Assembly: GCA_039105265.1 (NCBI GenBank)
Contig: JAPFFF010000009.1
Coordinates: 1,116,001-1,180,000 of the forward strand
Direction: 5' to 3'
DNA length: 64,000 bases
Source of the DNA: Tritrichomonas musculus
Taxonomy: Eukaryota; Parabasalia; Tritrichomonadida; Tritrichomonadidae
The translations under genes and the position numbers were made by a program. Positions 40,803-51,700 of this stretch are shown piece after piece (the stretch's first letter is position 1; each line of letters begins with the position of its first letter). The notes under the pieces are model-generated. The model ran no database searches, was not told where the DNA came from, and worked only from the letters and a program-made list of their open reading frames with translations.

Positions 40803-41745
40803 TCGAAAATTTTCTAATGTCACTTTTTTCTTGACATAGTATATAAACTTTTTGAGAAGTATTACTTGATCAAAAGTTCACAAAATTGAGAATTTTTTAT
40901 GAAAAATCTTTCAGTTTAAAATAGAGATATTCAAGGTCAATATTCATATTCAAAAAAATTCAATTGGATTAGTAACTTTTTCAATTTATAAACTTTTTTA
41001 TTTATTAACTGATTAGCTATAAAATTCTTATAGCGATCAGCTATAATATTTGCGATCACAAATTACCTATCAAAAATTCTGATAACAATCGAAAATGAAG
41101 TAAAAAAATAAACTATTGAAATATAGGCCAAGTATTAAAAGAGCATTGATGACGTTCTAAGATTTTACGTTTTTTTTACAGATTTAAAAATATTTCAACT
41201 TAAATAGCATTTTACTTACTTATATAGCAAAAAATGTTTACAAGAATGATTTTAATGATGATATTAATACATTTGATCCATACATTCTTCTTTAATTAAA
41301 GTTTTTCACTGTACATATTTACTTTTTCCCCTTAAAAATGATGGAATACTTTTTAATTTTACTTTTTTTTCATGGCATAATTCTTTATTAATGCTAGACC
41401 TATCATTTATCAGGCTGAAATGAACCAATTATAATTTTCTGATAATTATTTTTATCCGAATGGCGTTCTGTCACAACATAAGATAATTTTAAGGTTTTAA
41501 TAAAAATAATCAGATTATTAAGGGTGTAGTATACTTTGTTTTTTTTTTAATTTTTTAGCATCATTATTTATTATATTCTATAAATAAGCTCTGGAATTTT
41601 TTTTTAAGATTTTTATTAGCTCTTTTTTTAGTAAGTTAAAAATTCTGAAGAGCTAATTTTTAATTTATTTATATGTAAATCGCTTATAGTTATTGTTTCA
41701 AGCATAAAAATATAAAAAAAATGATTTTTTGCATAAAAAATTAAT
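40803..41745. other. Gene-free stretch
   Basis: AT-rich, no gene or clear repeat apart from T-runs. The first 40 bases serve as the GTPase leader on the minus strand. Confidence 0.4.
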
Positions 41746-41746
41746 T

Positions 41747-42735
41747 TGTGAGAACAGAATGAAAAATTTGATTAATCATTTAAAATTTAAATTAGCAATA
41801 GTCGTTATATTTTTTTATAAATATCTTAAAATTAAATAGGTTAAATTTAAAATAAAAAATATACATATGAATTATAATATGTATTAATATTATAATATTG
41901 ATTTCAATTAAATTTATAGGGCCAATTTTTCTAGGAATGCTTAGATTTTTAAATTTCATTTTTTTTGTTTAATCTCAAACATAACAAAAGATATATAGAG
42001 GAATTAAAATCGGTTATCAAATGTGCATAATAAGAGTTGGATAAGCATACATTTTAATAAAAGATGGTTGAAATATCTTGATTTTAATAATTTGGCAAAG
42101 TTGCATAAAATAGGGAAATGATAGTTTTTTAATATTTATCATAGTATATATTTTAATTCACTTTATTTTCATTACGATTTAACAATAAGAAACCATATTT
42201 TTTTGCATTTTTTTATGAAAATTTGAAATTGAGGGGAATTAATTATAACGTATTTTTTCTTCAGAATTTTATAAAATAAAAATAAAATTACCCCCGGCGA
42301 GCGATTCAGATTAATAAGAAAATATGTATATATACATGTTGATTATAATAAAAATGCAAATAGTTATCCCTATGAAATTCACCAGAGCTCCCTATATTTT
42401 TATATTATATTTATTATTTTTTTAAATACTAATATCTCTATAAATTAAAAAACTATTTTATATATTATATTAAAACTATATATATAATTTAATTTATATA
42501 TAAATAAATAATATTAAAATCAACAATATATCAGAACTAATTAGAAATTTCCAAAATACCATTTTTTCACACTTACTTCTGCAAACATTAAAACGACCTA
42601 ATAATTAAATATGATGTATAGCATTAGGTATGCATTATATTATATTAAAAATAGCATTGATTTGATTAACAATTTAGTGAAAAAATTCACTTTTTTAAAT
42701 TAAAAAATACGTTATTTTTTGTTCTCGCATTTCTA
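41747..42735. repeat. ~1-kb dispersed repeat, related to 24 kb copies
   Basis: Left word TTTGTGAGAACAGAATGAAA; right, inverted, a loosely similar GCGAGAACAAAAAATAACGT. Internal landmark CCCCCGGCGAGCGATTC then AGTTATCCCTATGAAATTC. The same landmarks appear in order near 23.98-24.44 kb and its left end at 24573. It may be an old non-autonomous transposon. No target duplication was found. Confidence 0.5.
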
Positions 42736-42976
42736 TTATTAGAATACATAATTACAAAAATTTTTCGATTTTTTCGATTTATGAGAAAATTTTTATTTAT
42801 CACAGGAAATTCAATAAAAATTCTAATTGGTGCAGAATAACTTTAAATATTAATCGAAAAAAATGTTCATTTGTAAAGCATCAATAAAAACTTAATTGTA
42901 TCTCTCAAAGTAAATAATGAATTTCAAAAAGCTCAACATTAGTTTTTTTTTACTCATGTTAAATATTTATTGGTGT

Positions 42977-44031
42977 CAGGGATGTTTATCGATAGTGTCC
43001 GATAACGGTTAAATACGTTGCCAATATTATCGATATTATCGGGAGTAGAGTAGAATAACCGATACTATCCGATAATAAATATCATTATCGATAAAAACGG
43101 TTTTTATCATGGCCAATAATGACCGATATTTGTAACTTTTTTAAGGTAAAGAAAAGATATTTACTAGAAATTATGGCTATTTAATTGTTATATAATTATA
43201 TAAAAGTTATTTTTTCAAGTAATGACATATAAAAAAGCTTGTATGTACAAATGATCAAATTATTAAAAAAGATTTTTTATATTTCATAGGAAATTAACTT
43301 TTATTATAATAAAAGATAAGTAATATATTATAATTCTAATAATATTTAAGTATAAAATTTAAAATCAATAAAGATAATTTTATTTTGGCAAAATAATTAA
43401 ATTTATCAAAAAGTGAACACGATAACTTTTTGTAAATTAATAAAATTCTCTCCATTTCTCTAAATATTTTTAGACTTGATATTCTTTTAATAAAAAAAAA
43501 CGCAAATTATTTTAGTAGCATTGCATTAATATTTCATTACATATTAAGATTCGTTAATTTGCAAATATGGAAATAATTTAATACTGAGAAGATATGAGGA
43601 AATTATCGTCTTATAACTTTGTTCTTAATCATAATCTTTTTTTGTTGGCCAATTGGTTCTTTTTTAAAAATTTTGAAAATAATCTTTTTATGTATTAATC
43701 AAAAACCTGATTTTTTAGCTTCTCATTATTATATTGGACATATAATGCACCCTGACCTTATTTCGCTTATTTCAGCATGCACTATTGAAGTACAATTAAA
43801 AATATAAAATTCCAAATTTTATTCAAAAATGTAAAAAAAAAGTATGGAAATTTTATTATAAAATATCGGAGAATATCGAACCGTAACCGTCCGATAGTGA
43901 CCAAATATCGGCGGTTTTGCTTAACGTATTTATCGATAATCATTGGTTATCGAACAAATTTTTATCGATATTATCGGACTATCGATAATGAGCCGATAAT
44001 CGATATTTATCATCATCGATCGACAACCCTG
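42977..44031. mobile_element. hAT-like non-autonomous element, 1055 bp
   Basis: The ends CAGGGATGTTTATCGAT and, inverted from the right, CAGGGTTGTCGATCGAT are typical of hAT elements (CAGGG start). A perfect 8-bp duplication ATTGGTGT flanks the element (42969-42976 and 44032-44039). Both subterminal regions (about 110 bp each) are dense in TATCGATA and CCGATA words in both orientations, probable transposase-binding sites. The centre has only a short frame of uncertain meaning (43619-43807). Confidence 0.88.
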
Positions 44032-44077
44032 ATTGGTGTTGGAATTAAATTTAAATTTTAAAAATTTAGTGACTACA

Positions 44078-44442
44078 TACCCTTTTCCCACATAATTTCC
44101 CACAAGGGTAATTTTAAAAGAATAAAAGGGTAATTTTTTTTAAACCTAGTTTATAATTAGCATAAATGTATAATAGTATTTGGATTTTAAATTCAATATA
44201 AAGAGATTGTGCATTGAAATTTAATGAACGAAGACATAATTAAATATCACGAAAATCGAGGTTAACGAATTTCGATGAAAATTTGTACAATCATTCTTTA
44301 ATAAGGATATATAAACATATTTCGTTTATATTTCACGATCTCAAGAACTTCCCCAAATAAATCATTTTCTTGTAATATTATAAAAATAAACGTACTTTTC
44401 TATATAAATTACCCTTGTGCGAAATTATATGGGAGAAGGGTA
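44078..44442. mobile_element. 361-bp TA-flanked MITE
   Basis: The element is 44080-44440. Ends CCCTTTTCCCACATAATTTC and, inverted, CCCTTCTCCCATATAATTTC, continuing to GCACAAGGGTAATTT, are inverted over about 37 bases with few mismatches. TA stands on both sides, fitting a mariner-class element. No gene. Confidence 0.82.
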
Positions 44443-45372
44443 GATTTTTAAAAGTCTCGATTTTATATAGAAAATCGATGATTTTTTAAAAATCTATGGA
44501 GTCATTCAATTTTTAAGATTGGATGATTTCTTCTTGATATGATATTTCTTGGACTATTAAAAAAAAACTAATGTTGAGACATTTGTGATTTTCAAACCAC
44601 AACAGAAAATGTAAATATTGATTTTCATTTTTTATAAAATGGGATTAATTTCACAAAAAATAAAAAATATATGTTTCCAAACTGATTTTTTAAAATACAA
44701 ATCTTATTTTTTCTTTCTTTGAAATGAACTAGAAAAAAAGTTAGAAAAAATAAAAATTGAGAGCAAAAGTATACTTCACTTTTAATATTTTCAGAGGAAA
44801 ATACGTTTATTTTTAAAAAAACAAAATAATTCTTAATCCGCTTGAATTGAACAAAGATAAATGCATTCATGCTAATCTCTGCAAAGCAATGTAAATATTA
44901 ATCATCATTTTTTATTGCGGACTAAGATAAAAAATATTATTAATATAAGATACCAAGAGATACTAAGGTTTGCTATCTGGTTATGAAATGCTTTTCCGAG
45001 ATGGGTATTATATGGTTATCGCCAATTTGCCGTAATAGTTTAAATTCTACATAAAACATAAAATTAAATTAAATTGGTTAAATTAAAGAATATTTTCATA
45101 TGAATGCAAATCTTTTGTTTCGTAGAAACATAATTTGCTTATTTTAATCTGGTTGTTTTGAAATGTTTCGTATATTCATTTAAGTATTTGACCAGATATT
45201 GATTGCTTACTTAATACGAGGCGAGTTTTTTACTTAAGATCTTTATGAAAGAATGGCTCTTCAAATGTTAAGGAAAATCGAAGTTACTTCCCAACTATCC
45301 AATCTTAGTCTAAAATACAGATCTTTCATAAAGATACAATTAAGAACCTAGTAAACATACAAGCATCTAAGT
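44443..45372. other. Gene-free flank of the Maverick
   Basis: It contains an inverted pair ATCTTTATGAAAGA (45239) and TCTTTCATAAAGAT (about 45323). No coding frame with protein-like composition. Confidence 0.4.
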
Positions 45373-45573
45373 AGTATATGGGTGGGCATTTGGGAGGTCA
45401 GATAAAAATGACCCCCTTGTCATAGGGTTTACAGGACCCAAACCTCAGCTACATGACTCAAAAAATCGATTAAATTTCAAAAATAGCACTTAAAATTAGC
45501 CTGTTTCGTGAGGTGTAATGATTCTAAAAATCGAACTTTCAAAAATTTTTTATTTTTTTATCAGCAATTTATA

Positions 45574-45780
45574 ATGTCAAACCAAGCCGAAACATTAAGC
45601 ACCCTCATTAATAGAATCAATAAAAAGCTAAAAGGATGGAGACCCGCTTTAAAATACCTCTACGATAATGATGATATCATAGATGAAGTACTAAAAGAGA
45701 TAAATCACTTTATTAATCAGCTAAAGAAATTCAACGGTCCTATTGAATTAATTGCTGAACTTGAAGAACTCATTTATTAG
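45574..45780 (+). CDS. Small helical protein (Maverick part), unknown
   Basis: A 68-residue frame starting MSNQAETLSTLINRINKK. It is predicted helical and acidic, with no known domain, and is the leftmost gene of the element. The upstream frame without an ATG is not counted. Confidence 0.5.
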   Translation: MSNQAETLSTLINRINKKLKGWRPALKYLYDNDDIIDEVLKEINHFINQLKKFNGPIELIAELEELIY

Positions 45781-45854
45781 ACAATTCATTTAATTCTTTC
45801 TCAAGTTGATGCACTTTATTTTTGTTTTTTGTTTTTTAATTTCATGATAAAGAT

Positions 45855-46310
45855 ATGTCAACACCAAAGGTTTATGATTACATTAATTCACTTATTGAAA
45901 TGTTAGATGAATCAGAGAAGTTCAAACAATGTGATTTCTCAATATTGTGTGATAGATACCCGATACCTTGCGGAAAGGCTGCATGTAAATCTAAAGTGAT
46001 ATACATATCATTGAAGAACAAAGATAATGAATTCAAACGATTATATTATGATAAGATTGTTGAACTCGGGCTCGAATATATAACATTAACATCAAATGTT
46101 AGAAGAAGAATATCAACGAATTCACTTGAGTTCTTCGCTGAAGGCTCAAATGAAGAACAATCATTTAAAGATTACAAATATTATAATTACAGTATCAGGA
46201 AAGTTAATGATAAGAAAACAAAAGAACTCATCGAACAGATGAGACAAAAATATAATATCAATACACCTCGTCTGTTTGTAGGTGTTCAACAACAAATTGT
46301 ATTAGATTAA
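45855..46310 (+). CDS. Unknown protein (Maverick part)
   Basis: 151 residues with an intact frame. A cluster of Cys residues lies near the N-terminus (KQCDFSILCDRYPIPCGKAAC) and a basic segment (NVRRRIS) in the middle. No family recognised. Its stop overlaps the stop of the convergent ATPase gene by four bases, showing how tightly the element is packed. Confidence 0.6.
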   Translation: MSTPKVYDYINSLIEMLDESEKFKQCDFSILCDRYPIPCGKAACKSKVIYISLKNKDNEFKRLYYDKIVELGLEYITLTSNVRRRISTNSLEFFAEGSNEEQSFKDYKYYNYSIRKVNDKKTKELIEQMRQKYNINTPRLFVGVQQQIVLD

Positions 46311-47221
46311 TGAATCTCAATTGTATTTGTTCTCGTATTGACTAACACGAATTGATGACCTGATAAGTCTTTATATTTTTGCCATAAATGTTCAAACTCA
46401 ATTGGCATTGGAACTTGATGATATATGTAGCCGAGTTTCTGTCGTGAATAACCACTGAAGATAAAGAATGATGTCGCGTTATGTTTATATTCTGTTTTGA
46501 TTGCTTTGAAGAACTGAATATTAATGTAAACGATTGAATGTTTATGTCTGAGCTGTGAAACATAATTTGTAAAGTAATCTGTCTTTAAAATTAATGAACG
46601 GCTCGCATCTTCACAAAGAATGATTGTATTTAACGGTTTATTCGGTTGACCTAGCTTATCGATATGAAGAAACTCAAACATATCGTTTAAGGTCTTTTCA
46701 TTGATTACTATTTTTGGTGTTGATGAATACTTGTCATACAATTCTTTATATAAATCAAGTTGTTTAAGATATTCTTCAGCGTTTGAATCACTAATGACTT
46801 TGATCGGAAGTTGTATCAATTCACGTTGAGCAATAAATGTTGCATCATTGATTGTACCGCTCTTAGATATATAAACGATTAAATGAAAGTCGGAGTTCTT
46901 TAATCTTGACATTTGAATGATATCTCTTAAAACGACATGGCTCTTTCCTCTTCCTTGATTTCCGACAAGTATGTTCAATGAATTGTAATGTGCATAGATG
47001 CTGTTTGCGATTGGTCTGATTGATTCATTCTTTATTTTTGATTCATTACGTTGATAAGCTTTGTTCATCTCATCATCAATATTAAATGTCTTTTCATTAA
47101 CTGTTGGTCTGAATGATTCATATTCAAATGCAAAGCTCATTTGGTCATCATCATAATCAGAGCTATTAGAAAATAAAATCTCTTTATAATTAAAGTGCGT
47201 CGGTTTCATGAAACCTTTCAT
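46307..47221 (-). CDS. Genome-packaging ATPase, FtsK/HerA type (Maverick part)
   Basis: A 304-residue P-loop ATPase with Walker A GNQGRGKS (about residue 87) and Walker B NTIILCEDAS (about residue 197). Enzymes of this family pump DNA into preformed capsids in Polintons, adenovirus-like and giant viruses. The late segment FFIFSGYSRQKLGYIYHQ corresponds to the usual arginine/sensor region. The position next to small structural-type genes agrees. Confidence 0.82.
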   Translation of the reverse strand: MKGFMKPTHFNYKEILFSNSSDYDDDQMSFAFEYESFRPTVNEKTFNIDDEMNKAYQRNESKIKNESIRPIANSIYAHYNSLNILVGNQGRGKSHVVLRDIIQMSRLKNSDFHLIVYISKSGTINDATFIAQRELIQLPIKVISDSNAEEYLKQLDLYKELYDKYSSTPKIVINEKTLNDMFEFLHIDKLGQPNKPLNTIILCEDASRSLILKTDYFTNYVSQLRHKHSIVYINIQFFKAIKTEYKHNATSFFIFSGYSRQKLGYIYHQVPMPIEFEHLWQKYKDLSGHQFVLVNTRTNTIEIH

Positions 47222-47387
47222 TTCTTTAGTTTTCGTTAAAGCTCTTCATGAATACATTTTTGTTCTTATCTCTTCACTGAGTTCTGGTTCTTTGTCAGGA
47301 ATCATTAAAGAAACTTCAACAAGCTTCACTAAAAATAAACCTGTTAGTAATGAAACAACTAATATTTCATATATCATTTATTAGTTT

Positions 47388-47963
47388 TTAAATACATGTT
47401 TTCAATGAAATGTTGTGTCTAATGAGTTCGGTATAAATACTATTATATTTGTATTTCAAGTCATTTGATTCATTATTTTTGTACACCAATATCCTATCAA
47501 TTAAAAGATATTTGGCACGAGAAACACAACCATTACACGCACAATCATCATTAACAATTAATTCAACTTTATCAGCTTGTGTTAGTAATTTGATGAGTTC
47601 CATTAATGTATTTGAATGACAAATCAATAAATCATTGACTTTTATTGGGTTTGTTTCATAGATTGATAACAATATCTCAAGGAATTTGTTTTTGGTTTCA
47701 AGTTCTGTTATATCAGCTCCAATATCACTGATACCTCTTTCTAGGGAAACGTTGTTTGTTGGATGCTGTGATTGATATACTCCACTCATCTGAGGTATAG
47801 TAAAATTTGTGGCTTGAGATGATTGTGGTAATGGTTGAACTGATGGATATTCAACTGGTTGTGGTTGCTTTGGTTTGATGTTTATATTAATACTGGTTGA
47901 TTGTTCCTGCTTTACTGATGCATCACTTTCTGATGATAGAATTCTCGCTTTTGATAATGCCAT
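47388..47963 (-). CDS. Unknown protein with Pro/Gln-rich N-terminus (Maverick part)
   Basis: 191 residues. An N-terminal low-complexity region (KPKQPQPVEYPSVQPLPQ) is followed by a helical domain and a Cys pair motif (NDDCACNGC). No family recognised. Likely a structural or assembly protein from its place between ATPase and coiled-coil genes. Confidence 0.6.
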   Translation of the reverse strand: MALSKARILSSESDASVKQEQSTSININIKPKQPQPVEYPSVQPLPQSSQATNFTIPQMSGVYQSQHPTNNVSLERGISDIGADITELETKNKFLEILLSIYETNPIKVNDLLICHSNTLMELIKLLTQADKVELIVNDDCACNGCVSRAKYLLIDRILVYKNNESNDLKYKYNSIYTELIRHNISLKTCI

Positions 47964-48011
47964 GAATGTTTGAATAAAAATAAAACATCATTAAAGTATT
48001 GTTCATTCAAT

Positions 48012-48263
48012 TCATTCCATGAATGATATTTGTTCAGCTGATTTGATTCTTTCACCGATTTGCTTTAATTGTATTTCAATTGATTTGATATCATTAAATA
48101 GTTGTTTATAAATTGACAATATATGAATCATTTTATCAAACTTCTCGCTTAATGCATCATCTTCGGAGTTCATACATTTTTCAAATATTTTGTCTTTGAC
48201 CTTTCTAAACTGAGCATAAAGAGCTGATAAATCATTATTCAGTCCGTTAAGAGTACTATTCAT
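48012..48263 (-). CDS. Short coiled-coil protein (Maverick part)
   Basis: 83 residues, helical throughout (NDLSALYAQFRKVKDKIFEK). It starts at ATG and lies in a minus-strand run with its neighbours. Function unknown. Confidence 0.55.
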   Translation of the reverse strand: MNSTLNGLNNDLSALYAQFRKVKDKIFEKCMNSEDDALSEKFDKMIHILSIYKQLFNDIKSIEIQLKQIGERIKSAEQISFME

Positions 48264-48303
48264 TTAAATCAAAAATAAATAAATTAATTATATAATGATA
48301 TTT

Positions 48304-48654
48304 TTATTCTTTGTTGTTCTTAAATGCCAATAATCTGTTAATCATATATGATGATACATTTAACTTCAATTTGTCTTTCAATAAGTTTTGTGTATATGAA
48401 CACCTTTTATGTCCTGGCAACTTATTTATATCATTCATTACTTTATCATCCAAAAATTCTAAAACTTTTTCACGTTCATCCTTGTTCAAGAACTTTGATG
48501 AATTGAATATTGAACGCGTTCTTTTATGGTTTGCTTCTGTAGATGTTTCTTCATTTGTTTCTTCTTCTTCACTTACTTCTTGTTTTGATTCTAATATCAA
48601 AAGTAATTTATGTATTTCTTCAATGTGTTTTATTATTTCTCTTAATTCTGTCAT
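48304..48654 (-). CDS. Small acidic/helical protein (Maverick part)
   Basis: 116 residues. An acidic middle (QEVSEEEETNEETSTEA) is followed by a possible helical DNA-binding-like C-terminus (LNVSSYMINRLLAFKNN). It is divergent to the polymerase gene, with about 95 bases for both promoters. Confidence 0.55.
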   Translation of the reverse strand: MTELREIIKHIEEIHKLLLILESKQEVSEEEETNEETSTEANHKRTRSIFNSSKFLNKDEREKVLEFLDDKVMNDINKLPGHKRCSYTQNLLKDKLKLNVSSYMINRLLAFKNNKE

Positions 48655-48748
48655 TTCAATGAAATAAAAAAACTCTAATTATTTTTTTATTTTTTGATTT
48701 AACATTTTTTCAAAATTCAAATAATTTGATTTTTTAATTATATCATAA

Positions 48749-51700
48749 ATGAGTTCTCGTTATTACTATCAAAAAGATACCAAATCATTTGTTATTGAAC
48801 AAATCAGGTATATCAATAATGAACTTCAATTAAAACCTCGTTTGTCAACATCTAAACCTAGTGATTATGATGTTAAACATTTCCAATCAATCTTAGAAAA
48901 CTATCTAACTTCATTCGGTTTTAGAGAACATGAAGGTGATAGAATCAATGACATATCAATATTAGCTTTCGTCAATAGAATGAAAAGAGAAGCAGAAGAA
49001 CAAGAAGAAGAGGAGGAAGAGGAACAATTTGAAGAAGAAGAACAAGATGATGAACAAAAACTAAAACAAAAACAAATCGAGGACAATATTAAAATAGCTC
49101 ATGATGCACTCAACAAAGCCCTTCAATTAATTAAATCTGAAAATATATTATTGAGACCATTACCACCAAAGACAAACAAACAGCCACAACGATATGAAGA
49201 CATTCGATTCAACAATGAAAATGCTGAATTAATTGAATACCTCAAAAAGTTTGGCTATAAAGGTGTTCATTCAAAACATGATTCATATTTCATAATCAAT
49301 GAACCTGAAAACTTTGATGAAGCCGTCAAAGCATGCAGTCATTTCATTGACCAATTCCCAAATGATAGTGAAAAGGTTGAACGATTAGATGAAGACAGCA
49401 AAGAACCAATCAAAATATATTACAAAAACGGAGTTTCATCAATTGAAGACATCAATGAATATTTAACTGAGACAGTATTTAAACAAGAAGTGAAACCGTT
49501 CAAAATATATTTTCAATTGACAGGCATATTTGAGATACCACCAAAGAATGAAAACGAAAGATATACATATGAAGCAAGTGAAATCAAATGGAAAAACTAT
49601 AAATCATCGATTCCGATAATTGTTAGAGAGAATAAAGATATTGATAAAGTTAAACTGTATATTGAATCAAAGATTCATGAATATGAAACCACTGCTTCAA
49701 ACATCAAATTGTGTATTGTTTGGTCTGTTTCGTTTACAATTTCACGAGTCGTTAAGATAACAGGAAAGATTGATGAGGTTTCAGAATTGTTTGGCAAAAA
49801 TAAATACATCATTATTGATAATGTTGATGATTGTTTGTGTTGGTATCGATTTCTTGCTTGTTGTTTGTTTCCTGAACTAACAAATCAAAACAAAGATGAA
49901 AAGAAAACAAAATATAATACAGCTAACAGAACCAAAGCAGCAAAGAAAATATTATGTGAAGACCACGGAATAACTTATTCAACTAAACCTACAAAAGAAG
50001 CAAATCAAATCATCAACTCGTTCAAAGGTATCACGATTGAAGAAATGAAAGAATCAGCGAAGAATCATAACATCAATGTCAACATCTATGAATATGACAA
50101 AGAGAAACATATTTATGATATTCAAGACCAATGGCATAACATAGACGAATCAAACAAAACGTTTTCAGCTCTCTTGTATTCAAAGGATAAGATACTTCAC
50201 ATCATGTACATCATCAATGCTGAAGCATTAACAAATATTCATATTTGTCCTCATTGTGGTTCATACATTCACAAAGGAAATCACAATATTGACAGATTCA
50301 ACAGACATGTAGATAAATGTGATGGTAAATTCAAAAAGGATTTCATACCTTCACGAGAAGCTTTACCGTACTGCCCGCACATCTTAAACAATCCTGTTTA
50401 TTTGTATTGTCTTTCATATGAGCTTGAATGGAAGCCAACAAAGCATTATATCACTTATGATTTTGAAACAATGGAACAAAAGATTGAAAAGAAAGTCAGT
50501 GATAAATCAGTTATCAATTCTCGATTGATTCCTTTGAGTGTTTCATCATGTGTGAAGCTTGATAAAGGTTTGATAACAAAGAACTTTGATATACGAACAA
50601 ATGAATTCATTGCCAAATGGATTGACTGGTTATTTGTTGTTGGCTGTGATGTGTATGTTGATAAATTGAATCATTTAAAATCATTCATTAAAGATAAATC
50701 GGAAGAAGAACTCAATAAAATAGATACATCATTGAAAACAATAACAGTATTCGGTTTTAATTCATCACGATTTGATTCAAACTTATTCAAAGAGCAATTG
50801 ATTAAAAATCATTGGTCTATCGATAGCGGAATGATTGGAACAGCTACATCATTGAAACAATTTATATTGAAATCATCAAAGTATCCTATTCGATTACGAT
50901 TCATTGACGCACAAGCATTTGTTGCTGGAGGAACACTCAAACAGTTTGGAATCGATTTTGGCGGTATATCTAACAGTTCGAAAGGTGTATTTCCTTATGA
51001 AGCAATCAACAATGAAAATTATAATGAAGTGTTATCAAAGAGTGAACCATTCGCATATGAAGACTTTTACAGTTATCTCAATCAAAAGAATCCTTTAACA
51101 CAATCCGATTATGAAGAGTATTTGATTGATTCAAAGAGGTTTGCAACACGTTGGGATTATTTGTTATCATACAATGACAATGATGTTGAAATGATGATTA
51201 ATCCTATTGACAACCTTATTCAAATGAATGCTGAATACAAAGTTGATTTGATTAGCAATCTTTCATTGTCAAAGAACGCATCATGTATCAAATATGCTCT
51301 TGCTTACAAAGATTTCAACCCGAAGAATGACTATGAAACCATAAACAAGATGAATACATTCAAACCATCAATGAAATGGTGGTTAAATAAATGTGATAAC
51401 TATAGAAAGCAAGATGAGAAACACAACCAAAAGCTGCGAGCACTCGCTGCCTCCGACGAACGGAGGATGAATCAAAATCAACGTGATATATCAAAATGTG
51501 TTAGTGAAAAGGATTTTGATGCTTTCATGAAATTGTACAATTCAAATGAAACAGGTAAATGCCATTTGTGTGGTGAACACTTTACTCATACCAACAAACC
51601 AACACTTGACCGAATAGATAACAACAAAGGACATCAGATTGATAACTGTTTGTTGGCTTGCGCTGAATGTAATCGTTTGAGACAACGTGATGATGATAAG

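Noticed and set aside
43619-43807. 62-codon frame inside the hAT-like element
   Set aside because: Too short and without a recognisable hAT transposase motif; at most a remnant.
48901-49086. Ser/Cys-rich frame antisense to the polymerase
   Set aside because: It is the shadow of the polymerase's acidic run.
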